Positions 21,235-32,400 of a stretch of 64,000 bases of DNA are shown here, in pieces. The stretch covers positions 14,547,001-14,611,000 of the forward strand of contig NC_058198.1 of the NCBI RefSeq assembly GCF_907165205.1, written 5' to 3'. Source of the DNA: Coccinella septempunctata (Eukaryota > Arthropoda > Insecta > Coleoptera > Coccinellidae). Positions within the stretch are counted from its first letter, which is position 1; every line of letters begins with the position of its first letter. A program made the position numbers and the translations under genes. The notes beneath the pieces were generated by a model, which ran no database searches, was not told the DNA's origin, and worked only from the letters and a program-made list of their open reading frames with translations.

Positions 21235-22600
21235 TATTATACCGACGGACGTTGTACCGATCAATTGGAACAGCGTATTCCCAGCATTGTGTCTAGACGC
21301 TAAGCCGACGTGGTGCCGATCAATTGTGAAAGCATTCTTCCAATATTTTGTAGAAGCTGAACCGACGTCGTAACTATTGATTTGAGGAGCGTATTTGAAG
21401 CATTGTCTAGACCAGTGGCGGCTCATGGTCATGAGAGCTGAGGAGGCTAATAGTTTTCGAGGAGTGTTGAAACAAACTCTTATCAGTCAATAAAGTATAC
21501 TTCTTCAACATAATCAGTTGTCAGTTCTAAGATAAATTTTCAATGCAAGAGGATGCTATATGCTCCTTTGACTTGTTATGCCTTTCGATAGATCCCGTAA
21601 ATTTTTCAAATCTGAAAACCCCGTTTTGTTATATTCTGTTTGATGAGGAAATAGTAAATATGGCCAGCAAAATATTTTTTCCCGTTTGATCGATCCAGTT
21701 TACCAATCACATTTATCGTACCAAACAACACTGAAACTTCCATTCTGACGATTTTCGGTAGACTTTAGTGTAATTAAATTTGGTGGAGGTCTTGTAAAGG
21801 TTTTAACAACGTGTACAGTTTCTCAATATTCAATTCCATTTTATTTTTTGATCCGTATCAGTACTTACCCCTAACGCCCTAACAAAACAACCTATATTAA
21901 CAAGAATATATCACAAATTTCCCGAAGTTCCAGTTCTCCACAAAGTCGTTACATTCAAATTGAAAATTGAAATCATAACAACTACCGCCGGACAACGCCC
22001 CTACCGCCGGAGATCAAGCGAATATAGTCGAAGACGGCACGAAAGAATCAATGGAGAACAGGGGAGCTGTGCCTCCTCTGGGTACATTTTGCGGACGAAT
22101 ATGGTAAGTAAGTCAGCTGAATTCTTGTTCGGCTAGTATGTGAGTCCAGAGAACGTATGCGTGAGTTACACTATCAACGGAAGCAGCAGGCCCAACAGCC
22201 TCCGTCCTAGCAAATAGCAGTCCTAGGAAATATTCAAATTCGACGCGGCGGACGCGTACGCGGCCGGTGGATGTTGATTGTATGATTGTTATGCTGGATT
22301 TTTATGAGCGGAGGACCGAAAAATGAACTAATTTTCATCTGAATATCTAGTTCAGGTGTTCGGAAAATTTATATAGAAATTACTTTCTGAAAATGAGGAC
22401 ATGCTCGAAGTGAATGTATTTTAGCTCTAAGCTTTATGGGGAGGCTTAGCCTCCCTCGCCTCCTCTGACGAGCCGCCCTTGGTCTAGACGCTAAACCGAT
22501 GTGTTTTTGCACAGTCGAATCGTCACCGGTTCTGGCAGGCGGCTGTCGGCCGATGTGACACTATTTGCAGTATACCGACTCTAACATCGCAGCACTAACC
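21235..22600. repeat. 60-bp-type minisatellite, split by a hAT element
   Basis: About three degenerate units share ccgacg…gt…cgatcaattg and agcattgtctagacgct. They run 21235-21412 and resume at 22482-22600 after the hAT insertion, ending with caacgttggccgag directly before a Harbinger transposase exon. From its position I infer that it is the subterminal region of that Harbinger element. Confidence 0.5.
21413..22481. mobile_element. Non-autonomous hAT transposon, 1069 bp
   Basis: The ends are cagtggcggctcatg at the left and, as reverse complement, caagggcggctcgtc at the right, which fit hAT-type CAG…GGCGG termini. It is flanked by a perfect 8-bp duplication gtctagac (21405-21412 and 22482-22489). 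No transposase frame is present. A longer subterminal inversion, gaggaggctaa near the left end and ttagcctccctcgcctcctc near the right, extends the termini imperfectly. It is inserted in the minisatellite described separately. Confidence 0.88.
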
Positions 22601-22620
22601 CAACGTTGGCCGAGTTAAAA

Positions 22621-22895
22621 ATGTTTGCTGGGTACTTTACTGCCAATATAAGAAGAAGAAAAAAACAGAGGCAAGGGATATGCGTCCATCCAATCATTCA
22701 ACAGAGGGAAGAAATAGGAAATTTCAAGAACCTGTTTTCTGATTTGAAGAAACACGAAGACACATTTTTCAACTTCGCTCGGATGTCTACAAATTCATTT
22801 CAAGAACTCCTGGATTTAATAAAACAAAATCTGACGAAGAAAGACACCGTGATGAGGAAATGATCCCCCGAAGAGAAACTGGCGATAACGTTGAG
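22621..22895 (+). pseudogene. PIF/Harbinger transposase exon 1, relic
   Basis: ATG at 22621. The segment reads RRRKKQRQGICVHPIIQQR…, then FKNLFSDLKKHEDTFFNFARMS and, after an in-frame TGA at 22861, SPEEKLAITLR. This matches the N-terminal part of Harbinger transposases and aligns with exon 1 of the intact element at 58721-59022. The exon ends AG|GTCTGT within the arginine codon, the same intron position and phase as the intact copy. The catalytic exon was not found downstream. Confidence 0.85.
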
Positions 22896-23123
22896 GTCTG
22901 TAGCAACAAAAATTGAGAATCTATGAAAATATCTACTATTTGATCAGTTTAAAACATAAACATTTATGTAACAGAAACAATTTATGAAAATAAAGAAGTG
23001 AAACATAACAAAATTACTCTAGAGTACTACTTAGAGTATAAAAAAGAAAAAATATAGGTACATTGGTCAACTCGATTGGCAGTTTCGGTTGCTGCTACAA
23101 AAATATCTTTTTGAGCCTGTATA

Positions 23124-23561
23124 TTATATATTATTATACTGGGAGTTTAATATGTAGGAAGAGGGTGTGGATTCCGATGTGTATGCACTATAGTAACGAG
23201 AATATCTTGGCGAATCATTATTTTGCAGCAATGCGTATTCCTCATATTTATTGAGCACCTGCATTATTTGTAATCTACATTTTGAGTTCAGTCTTTTCGG
23301 AAGAGCCGATATAGATGGCAGTAAAGACAATAGAAATTGCCGGTTGTCGTAATTTTCCATGGATGACTTGGTTCTGTTGTGATCAAGCCGATCCAAGGAT
23401 TCGATCATTCTTTCTTCAAGAATACTTATTTTCTGTCGCTTTTTGCCGGTTCTATTCGAAACGGGAGTTGTCTCAGTAGATACGGAGGAAAAACTAGCTT
23501 CCACATCGGAATCTACTTGAACAGCTGACGATTCTTTTATGGAATTGCATGTTCCCCTCAA
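23124..23561 (-). pseudogene. MADF/BESS-type Harbinger partner, C-terminal exon
   Basis: A minus-strand frame of about 145 codons whose C-terminal third contains a BESS-type motif (NRQFLLSLLPSISALPKRL, then RLQIMQVL). BESS motifs mediate protein-protein contacts in insect MADF proteins. The N-terminal MADF (Myb/SANT-like DNA-binding) part is not present. It lies on the strand opposite to, and immediately downstream of, the Harbinger exon at 22621-22895, which is the arrangement seen in the intact Harbinger element at 56108-59167. Confidence 0.7.
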
Positions 23562-23609
23562 TTCAATTGTGTCCCTAAGAAATTGAAATTGTTGGGAATA
23601 TACTCGGGC

Positions 23610-23750
23610 GTAAATATCTTCTCATTCGTCAACATGTAAGAGAGAAGAAAATTAATTTAATCAAAATCAATACGAATGATCAGATAGCCGATATACTAAT
23701 GAAACCTTTGTTTGCAACTTTGGCGAATACTAGTATCTCCAATTAGAAGG
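23610..23750 (+). pseudogene. Copia RNase H C-terminal fragment
   Basis: Frame reading KYLLIRQHVREKKINLIK, then NTNDQIADILMKPL, the conserved C-terminal end of copia polyproteins (usually QIADILTKPL). The N-terminal remainder is absent. MITE copy 2 follows at once. It may be the end of the copia whose 3' UTR and LTR lie at 23917-25003. Confidence 0.75.
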
Positions 23751-23758
23751 GTCTTCGG

Positions 23759-23916
23759 CATGGGCGTAGCCAGGGTTGAGTTTCGGGGGGGGTTTTAAAT
23801 GAAATTTTTTCTGATTTTGAAATATAAAGTGAGACTTTTTGAAAATGATATTATGTATACCTATATTATTTCGGGGGGGGTTTGAACCCCCAAAACCCCC
23901 CCTGGCTACGCCCGTG
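23759..23916. mobile_element. 158-bp hAT-like MITE, copy 2
   Basis: Same element as 826-983 but in the opposite orientation and of identical length. The ends are catgggcgtagccagg and cctggctacgcccgtg. It is flanked by a perfect 8-bp duplication gtcttcgg (23751-23758 and 23917-23924). It lies between the copia C-terminal fragment and its 3' region, so both copies sit inside copia sequence. Confidence 0.9.
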
Positions 23917-24089
23917 GTCTTCGGTCCCTAATGATGAGAGATGCGCTTTATATGGTATACAGGTTGGTCACACCTGGCCATATATACTAGTACTGTTTGT
24001 CTGAATCACTCATCTGATGGTTAAAAAAAAAAGTAAGTTGAGTTTATTTGCGAGAAGGGTCTTCGGTCCCTGGCCGCAGGTAAGTACTC

Positions 24090-24350
24090 TTGATATGTCT
24101 ACATTAGTAAAGGACATATACTGTGTCAGTATGTCAGTTTCACATTAGTGAACGGCATAAATAAATTCTGTTTGGTATGTCTACTTTACATTAGTAAAGG
24201 ACATATACTGTGTCAGTATGTCAGTTTCACACTAGTGAACGGCATAAATAAATTCTGTTTGGTATGTCTACTTTACATTAGTAAAGGACATATACTGTGT
24301 CAGTATGTCAGTTTCACATAAGTGAACGACATTAAATGAATTAATTATGT
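24090..24350 (+). repeat. 87-bp tandem repeat, about three copies
   Basis: Units begin near aaaggacatatactgtgtca at 24109, 24196 and 24283 (spacing 87 bp) and contain gtcagtttcac and gaacgg/acat. Identity between units is high. It lies in the non-coding 3' region of a copia element, between its coding end and the LTR at 24702. Confidence 0.85.
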
Positions 24351-24451
24351 TTGTTAACGATATGCATATCAATACTGTCATGAGTAGAGTACGAGAAGGG
24401 TCCTTGGTCCCTGGAAGTAAATACTCAAATTAATTCAGAGCATAAGTTTGG

Positions 24452-25003
24452 TTCACTTTGAGAAACCCTGTTCGTTTTGATCAGCACCAACGATTGCCCA
24501 ATTTTAAAGGTTCACCTGACTATTCAGTTTAATCAAGTATTATACATGTGATATTCCCATAATCCTTGTATATATATTATGTATCTATATTTTTTTTTTG
24601 TATATCTAGTATAGTTTAAGACATAAGTCAGGTAAATTGAATGTATTTTGTATCTGTTCAGGCTAAGTCGTCAGATGTCCGATTCTCAGTTTGGGAGGGG
24701 GTGTTAACGTAAGCAGTGCTGGCCCAGTGTGGCAGGCTGCTACGAAAAGTATGGCAACCCCGCTATCGGACAACTGTGCACCTCTTGCGCAGGGGTTACT
24801 TAGCGCACTGTTGATGGTGGTAGGTCAGTTCTGTTTGTGACAAAGAACAGATAAGTTACTTACTAAGCTGTCAATAGTATATTCTATTATTTAGTATATT
24901 CCACTATTTCTATCAGTATAATTTCCCTGTGTTCAATTGACATATCAATTTTATTGTGACTGAGCAAATATACGAAGAACGAAGGTGTTATTATTTTAGA
25001 ACA
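24452..25003 (+). repeat. Copia 3' UTR and 3' LTR, donor copy
   Basis: A 3' UTR ending in the purine tract gggaggggg is followed by an LTR starting TGTTAACG at 24702 and, tentatively, ending …tagaaca at 25003 (302 bp). The UTR and first 30 bp of the LTR recur at 28097-28396 with a few differences. The two tattatgtatctata blocks make it easy to align by eye. Confidence 0.6.
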
Positions 25004-25287
25004 TTACAAATTGATGCATTTGATTGAAACAATGGAATGAAATATGGCCTATAGACTAGAATGGGAATTCTCCTTCAGACAAAAAAGTATTTTTTATTAA
25101 ATATCTCAATACTTCCCATTTCAAATGAACAATTTTAACCTTTTCTACTACTCTGTAATCTGTGCGGTGTTCTGTGATTGTCCCTGTTTGAAAAAAATAA
25201 ATATCAATCGCATGTGCATTTTTACTGATAAGTTTTTTTTCCTTTTAATCTTCATGAAGAAAAACGATAACGAGGGCTTGGTTTTAA
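25004..25287. other. No recognisable feature
   Basis: AT-rich spacer between the copia LTR and an RTE-like LINE. Nothing was seen on either strand. Confidence 0.4.
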
Positions 25288-26330
25288 CAAAGTAAAGTAA
25301 GTTGTTGTGGGAGGCTCTCACACACACCGGCTTAAGCGAGCATCTTCTGAACATGTTGAAAGAACTATATAGTGGAAATGTGGCCTATGTCAGGGATGGA
25401 GAACAGATGTCTAGACCGATAAAGGTAACAAAAGGGCTTCGCCAGGGATGCAGTTTGTCGCCCATTTTATTCAATTTGTATCTGGAAGTAGTTTTGCGGG
25501 AATGGAAAAGGAGCTGTATCGGGATGGGCATACCAGTAAATGAAACTTACCTCATCACACTTAACTTCGCAGATGACCAAGTAGTGTTGGCACAAGACTC
25601 GTACGACCTGGAATTTATGTTGAGAAGACTGTATAAAGAATATCAAAAATGGGGGCTACAAGTAAGTTTACAGAAAACTGAATACCTAGCGGTTAATACT
25701 GACGCACAGTTTGAAGTGCTTCCCACTGAAGAAATAACAATCAACCAAGTAAAAGAGTTCAAATATCTTGGAGTTATTGTAGATCAGAGTGTAATAGGAG
25801 AGAAGGAAATAAAGAACAGAATCCAGAAAAGCAGGAGAATTATTGAATGTCTCAATTCGTTATGGTGGGATAAGAACATCTCTAAACGCGTCAAAAAGAG
25901 AATTGGCGAAACAATGGTGGAATCTGTTCTCTGTTATGGAAGTGAAGTGTGGACACTCAATGCTGAAATGAGGCGTAGGGTGCTGGCGGTAGAAATGGAT
26001 TATATAAGACGTGGAGCCAGAATATCTAAGCTACAGCATATTCCCAATGATGTCATCCGAAGACAAATGAATGCCGAAAAAACAATTGTGGAAAGGATCG
26101 AAGAACGAAGTCTACGCTGGTTTGGACATCTTATGAGAATGCCTGAAAAGAGATGGCCTAAGACACTTTTCAACTGGAAACCACCAGGAAAGAGAAAACG
26201 AGGAAGGCCGAGAAGATCATGGCATGAGGGCGTCAGGAAAGCTATGGAGGAACGAGGCCTAGATGAGGGAATCACACAGGACAGAAACGCTTGGAGGAAG
26301 GGATTGAGCAGACGGCAACTAGCTGTATAA
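25288..26330 (+). pseudogene. RTE-like LINE, C-terminal RT
   Basis: An open frame of at least 342 codons to a stop at 26330. It starts inside the RT fingers/palm region (LLWEALTHTGLSEHLLNML, VTKGLRQGCSLSPILFNLY), with the catalytic motif as NFADDQVVLAQ (about 25566), the thumb region KEFKYLGVIV, and the C-terminal VLCYGSEVWTL and SLRWFGHLMRMPEKRWPK, typical of RTE-like elements. The endonuclease and RT N-terminus are missing, so the copy is 5'-truncated. The 3' end runs into a TA microsatellite and is then repeated in inverted orientation. Confidence 0.85.
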
Positions 26331-26360
26331 GATAAAATACTTATTGTATTTTTTCTGGCT

Positions 26361-26408
<48 letters not shown>

Positions 26409-26502
26409 AGCCAGAAAAAATACAATAAGTATTTTATCTTATACAGCTAGTTGCCGTCTGCTCAATCCCTTCCTCCAAGCGTTTCTGTCCTGTGTGATTC
26501 CC
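26268..26502. repeat. 235-bp palindrome with TA centre
   Basis: The last 95 bp of the RTE-like LINE (coding end plus 3' UTR) are followed by about 40 bp of (TA)n and then by the exact reverse complement of those 95 bp. I found no mismatch between the arms by eye. The right arm is followed directly by another TA run. The structure would form a long hairpin. Confidence 0.92.
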
Positions 26503-26515
26503 TATATATATATAT

Positions 26516-26562
<47 letters not shown>
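26503..26562. repeat. (TA)n microsatellite
   Basis: Almost pure TA dinucleotides, with an interrupting ccc at about 26516-26518. The 3' end of the R4-like LINE (minus strand) abuts it directly. Confidence 0.9.
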
Positions 26563-26564
<2 letters not shown>

Positions 26565-27413
26565 AAATCACCATTATTGGGTTTCTTTGTAGATCAACCG
26601 GGCCAGAGGGGCCAAGGTTATCTATGTAGCCGTAAGAAACATGCGGACTATCCTCGCTGTCCAGAGTATTACCTCCTTCTGTGCCTTACTTATCAGATCT
26701 TGATTCAGTTCCAAGAATTCTGTGTTCTCTACCAGGTGGCTTTCAACTAGTCCGTTTGTAGAGATTACTAGAGGAAGAATTTTGACCATTTTCAGTTGGT
26801 ATATTTCTTTCATTTCGAAAGCCAAGTCGTGGTATTTTGTGAGTTTTTCAGTGTAGGCTTTTGTGATGTTGTCGTCTGCCGGAACCGTTACATCGATGAT
26901 GGTTACCTTCTTGTTTATTTTATCGAAAATCACGATGTCGGGCCTGTTGTGCTGCACTGCTCTATCCGTTATCATTGGATTGTCCCAGTAAAGTTTGAAG
27001 CCGTCATTTTCCAGGATCGTCTTGGGTAAGTATTCGTGCACCCTTCGAGTGGTGGTTATGAGCCCTATTTTTACAGCAATAGCCTGATGAAAGACCTTCG
27101 CCATAGCATTGTGCCGACTAGTGTATTCGCGAGGTGCTAATATGGAGCAAGAGGATGTTATATGCTGTATGGATTCTGTTGCCTGAGAGCATTTTCGGCA
27201 TCTATCGGTTGGCATGTTCTTCTTTGCAATGTGCATCAGATATGCTCTCGTTGGTACGACCTGATCCTGTATCGCAGTGAGACGTCCCTCGGTTTCCGGG
27301 AACAGGTATCCACATTTGAGGTAGGTGAGTGATAGATCTTTATTAACTCTTCTCTCTTTCAGAGCTTCTGGATACCTACCATGTAGGGGTTTACCGTGCC
27401 AAGTAAATTTCAA
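26563..27413 (-). pseudogene. R4/Dong-like LINE, C-terminal endonuclease part
   Basis: A minus-strand frame of about 263 codons. It carries a zinc-binding segment CRKCSQATESIQHITSSC and a restriction-enzyme-like endonuclease core, with RPDIVIFD and, ten residues on, IIDVTVP, as in R2/R4-group elements, which have this nuclease C-terminal to RT. The RT itself is missing (5' truncation near 27413). The element's 3' end, after about 50 bp of 3' UTR, abuts (TA)n. Known R4/Dong elements insert into simple TA-rich repeats, which agrees. The frame has no stops. Confidence 0.85.
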
Positions 27414-27780
27414 TAATTTCTCCCCAATATCCGAGTGAAAACAGCTACTTCGACAAAAATTTCATTTCCATCTCTAATAACTTTTCGAAAAGCCGATTTA
27501 TGGAAAAATTATATGAGACAGTTTTTGTAGAGTACCTAATTCCCTACATAAAAATGTATAGCTCAATAGAATCCCTCCATTGGTTTGCGAACTGGAATTT
27601 TTTAACTAGAAATAAATTTTTTTCCCCTGCTATTAGTAGGGAAAATAGAAATCCTCGATGAGCGACCTCTAAATAATAAGATTTTTGACTAATATTTTCA
27701 CAGACGTCATTTTTCAGTGCCCTGAAGATAATAAGGGGTGTGTTTCTCGAAAAAAAAGATAGTCGATTTTTTTGAATCAG

Positions 27781-27834
<54 letters not shown>

Positions 27835-28096
27835 CTGATTCAAAAAAATCGACTATCTTTATATATATATATTTATATATATATATATATATATAAGTAA
27901 AGTTTTGAAGATACAAAGAAATTTTTTGGTGTAAACTATATCTATCTAACTGAGATAAGGGGAAGTTGAGGGCTCTATGAACGTAGCAACGCAATGCTGC
28001 CATCTTATGGCTTCTGGGGTGGCACGATTGTGCTGGTATTATGTGATCCGTTTGTGTCTTTTTTCTATATATCTCGAAAGTCAAGGAGCTATCTTC
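27414..28096. other. Unassigned spacer with TA foldback
   Basis: No gene. It contains the palindrome at 27756-27859 and a second TA-rich stretch at about 27860-27896. The rest has no recognisable content. Confidence 0.45.
27756..27859. repeat. Short palindrome with TA centre
   Basis: Arms of about 31 bp (starting aagatagtcg on the left, ending cgactatctt on the right) surround roughly 44 bp of (TA)n. No mismatch was seen. It has the same design as the larger palindrome at 26268-26502, in a 1.6-kb span. Confidence 0.88.
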
Positions 28097-28396
28097 GGTC
28101 TTCGGATCTGGACTTTGAGAAACCCTGTTCGTTCTGATCAGCAGCAACGACTGCCCAATTTTAAAGGTTCACCTGACTATTCAGTTAGATTAAGTATTAT
28201 ACATGTGATATTCCCATAATCCTTGTATATATATTATGTATCTATATTTTTTTTGTATATCTAGTATAGTTTAAGACATAAGTCAGGTAAACTGAATGTA
28301 TTTTGTATCTGTTCAGGCTAAGTCGTCAGATGTCCGATTCTCAGTTTGGGAGGGGGTGTTAACGTAAGCAGTGCTGGCCCAGTGTGGCAGCCTATG
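28097..28396 (+). repeat. Second copy of copia 3' UTR and LTR start
   Basis: Closely matches 24452-24735, including the 3' UTR, purine tract and the first 30 bp of the LTR (TGTTAACG at 28367). It stops at gtgtggcag and switches abruptly to copia copy 2B. The switch point is neither an LTR end nor a target duplication, so it looks like a recombination or template-switch breakpoint. Confidence 0.75.
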
Positions 28397-29104
28397 TACA
28401 TATCCCAAAAGCAGATGGACGAAAATTTGATAAAAAGTCAGAAAAAATGGTTTTAGTGGGTTATGGCGAAACAGTTAAAGGCTATGGATTGTACAACGAA
28501 AACAATAACAAAGTTATCACCAGTAGGGATGTTATGATAATGGAAAGTACCGTTAAAAAAAAAGAAGTACAGGTTAGTCTAGACCTAGAAAATGATCCTG
28601 AAAATGTTATAGAAGAATCAACAAATTCAGTGGGGGAAATTGAAAATCAAGAAGAAACTGATGAAAAACCTATCTCTGGTAGTATAGACGATGCAGCAGA
28701 AACAAGTGAAAATGAACCTAGAAGAACAGGAAGATAACACAAACCAAAGAAATTTGAGGACTATGTGACCTTCATGTGCAGTGATGTTAGTGCGGGTAGT
28801 GAAGTCATTTCCGATTCTGTGAGTGTTAGTGAAGCTTTATCAAGACCTGATCAAGAGAAATGGAAAGAAGCAATGAAAGAAGAGATGGAAGCTTTTCGAG
28901 AAAATTCTGCATGGGAGCTGGTAGAGAACACACAACAGGGTACTTTAGTTGATAATAAATGGGTTTTTGAAAGAAAAATTGATAATGACGGAAAATTTTG
29001 TTAAAGAGCTAGATTGGTTGCTAGAGGTTTTAATCAAAAAGAGGGAGTTGATTATGAAGATACTTTTTCTCCTGTAGTTCGGCACTCAACTTCGAGATTA
29101 TTGA

Positions 29105-29390
29105 TGTTAGCAAATGTTAATTTGACCCCCCTTAAAATATACTGATAATGACCGACGACGAATGTCGAAGGAAAAATAAGAGCTAGAACCTATGCTCTGT
29201 GAACTCTGTGCTCCAATGTTACCTGCTTTCTCTTGGCACAGGCCGAGCACATAATTTGGTTAACTTCCCTGTCGAGCGGTACGATTTTACCTGACCCTTT
29301 TGTTAGTGCACCTCCACGTGTTAGATAACCGACCGCCATTTTACCTTGTGAATAAAAAGTACCAACCACGTGTTTTACTTAATTCTAACA
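29105..29390 (+). promoter_or_regulatory. 5' LTR of gypsy-1
   Basis: Starts TGTTAGCAAATG and ends ATTCTAACA with short terminal inverted repeats. As a 5' LTR it would hold the promoter; no TATA box stands out. A polyadenylation-like aataaa is present at about 29351. Confidence 0.85.
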
Positions 29391-29483
29391 TCAGAAGTGG
29401 GATAAAATTTCTTCGCTCATTTACTGAGGAAATCGAGAACCCGTCAAAAAAAAAAAAAGTGAAAGTGAACTTGTGAATAGAAA

Positions 29484-32400
29484 ATGGAGAATTTGGAAAA
29501 CAACGCTGTTCAACCAACTGAATACGCCATGATGCGAATGATGGAGAACCAGGCTCAACTACAACTTAAGATGATGGAGGTTTTGGCAAATATGTCGAAC
29601 ACGAGTAACAAGACCAACGATGGGATAATCAACAGTCAATTATCCTTCGCTCAGTTTGATCCCGATGATACCCCATTTTCAACAAGAGAATGGATCGATG
29701 AAATCAATAGAATCATTAGTGAAACAGGTATGTCCGACACAGTAGTTGTTTTAAAAGCCGATCACGCATTGAAAGGGCGTGCAGCAAAATTTTATCTCAA
29801 TTGGAAACCTTCAACAAGAAATTGGTTTACGTTCTCTAGAGACTTAGAGATTGCGTTTCCGGAAAAAGGAACGCCAGCCACTAGACTGAAAGCTTGTATG
29901 ACCATTAACAGTTCAGCATATAATTCATTTGTAGAATATGGACACGCTAAACTAAACTCAATTAAAAGATTTTTTACAAAATTTCCGTGGGAAATAATTC
30001 TGAGTCTAGTAACTCATGATATAGAAAATGTTGAGGTAAAAAATAGAGTTGCGTTTCAATCACCTGAGAACGAAACAGAACTATTGAAATTGCTTTCCTC
30101 CTTTGATGGTGATACTATTATTGCGGCAACAGGCTCAGTAGAAACTCGAAAAAGGCCACATAGTGTAAAGACCGAAACATTCAATGGGCATTGTCGAAAT
30201 TGCAAAAGACATGGTCACAAAGCATCTGATTGCAAATCATCAAGGAAACATGCCTTTCATCCATATGCTGAAAAATCCAATTTGTTTTGCAACTTGTGCA
30301 AGAGAAACGGACATACCACGGTCAATTGTCTTTATAAACAAAAAGAAAAAAACTTTCGAAATAAAACTTTAATAGCTAAGAGCTCTTCAAAAATCAGTCA
30401 ATATCCAAGTGGAAAACTCGAACATAAAGATAAAATCATTCAAATTGCTTATTTAATTGACACAGGTTCAGATATTTCTTTAATTAAGGAAAGTATAGCG
30501 CACAAACTGAATTGTGACATGATACCTAATACAAAAAGTATAATGGGAATAGGGAAGTTTGAATTGAAAACGTTAGGACAAGCCAGTTTCTTATTTTATA
30601 AGCAGGGATTAGCTATAGAAATTGAATTCAATGTAGTTGCAGATCATGTTATTCCTCATAAAGACATTGACGCATTGATCGGTCTAGACATATTCAAAGG
30701 CGACGATATACAACTAAAAATCACGAACGGTTGCGTTGATTTTCAAACATCATGGAGAAATCCTTCTAAAAGATTTTCCTTCACGTGCAAAACCGATCCC
30801 GAAATAGATCTGTCAGGATTGGACGAGCAGTTGCAAACCAGAATTTTGGAAATCATAAAAAATGCGGTTAAATTTAAACCTGATGCAGTCACTACAGGTA
30901 AATTGAAAATTCAACTGAAAGATGAGACTCCTGTAGTTTTTCGCGCTAGAAATCTGGCATATCAGGAGAGAGTAAAAGTTAGGGAAATAATAGACGATCA
31001 GCTTGAAGCAGGAATAATCAGATGTAGTGAATCAAATTACGCTAGCCCGATTGTCTTAGTCAGAAAACGTAGTGGGGAAACCAGAATTTGCGTAGATTAT
31101 CGAGAATTGAATAAAAAAGTAGTCAGAAACATCTATCCATTACCACGAATTCAGAATGAAATAGATTTATTAGCAAACGCTAAGTTTTATTCAAAACTCG
31201 ATATGAAATCAGGTTTTCATCAGATTGAGGTAAAAGAATCTTCGAAACATATCACTGCATTCATTACTCCTGATGGTCTATATGAATATAACCGAATGCC
31301 TTTTGGCTTCATTAATGCACCTGCGCGTTATCAGTCTGCAATTGATAAGGCTCTAGGAAATTTCAAGCAAAAAATTGCTCTTGTGTATGTAGATGATGTA
31401 CTTTGTCCGTGTGAAAACATCGAAGACGGAAACATTAATCTGAAGGCAATTATTGATAGGCTGTCCGAGTGTGGTTTTTCACTCAATTATTCAAAATGCG
31501 AATTTTTCAAAACATCTATCGAGTTTTTAGGCGTCATAATAGAGTGTGGTACGGTGAAACCTAGTCCAAGTAAAATAGAAGCTTTAAAAAATACATGCCC
31601 CCCAAAGGATGTTAAAGGGGTGAGACAATTTCTAGGACTAGCTAGCTATTTTAGAAAATTTATTAGAAATTTTGCGACTTTAGCTGCACCAATTTCTTCA
31701 CTATTACGAAAAAACATCGATTTTAAATGGACCGAGCAATGTGAAGCTACTCGTCTTGAATTAATAAAAAAACTCACTGAAGAACCGATATTAAAAATTT
31801 TCAATCCTGAATGGAATACAGAATTATATACAGATGCGAGTACTGTTGGTATAGGCGGTATGTTGATGCAAAGAAACCTCGATAACGAGACACATCCTGT
31901 AGCTTACTTCAGTAGAAAAACGACAGCAGCGGAATCTAAATACCACTCTTATGACCTAGAGACACTAGCTATTGTCGAGGCAACCTGCTACTTTAGAAAT
32001 TATCTGTATGGAATTAAATTCAAAATTTTCACTGACTGTAATTCTGTAAGAGCTACAGCATTAAAAAAAGAACTGCTTCCTAGAGTAGCACGTTGGTGGA
32101 TTCGCCTACAAGAATTTGAATTCGATATAGAATATCGCCCTGGTGAAAAAATGAAACATGTTGATTATCTGAGTAGGAATTTACCTTGTGAGAACAAAAT
32201 ACTGGCTCTGCGTAATGTTACAGGTACCCCTCGATCGATAAAAGATTGGCAGAAAAGCGACCCCTTTTGTGATGAAATCTTGAACGGACAACTGCACGAG
32301 GAAGGGTATTCAGTTCGGGATAATGTCGTCTACTGGCAGCCTAGAACAATGGACCCTATGAGATGCTTCGTACCAGCAATTGCAAGACTGCATATCATGA

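Noticed and set aside
24090..24350. CRISPR-like regular repeats
   Set aside because: The 87-bp units are contiguous tandem repeats without unique spacers, in a eukaryotic copia 3' region.
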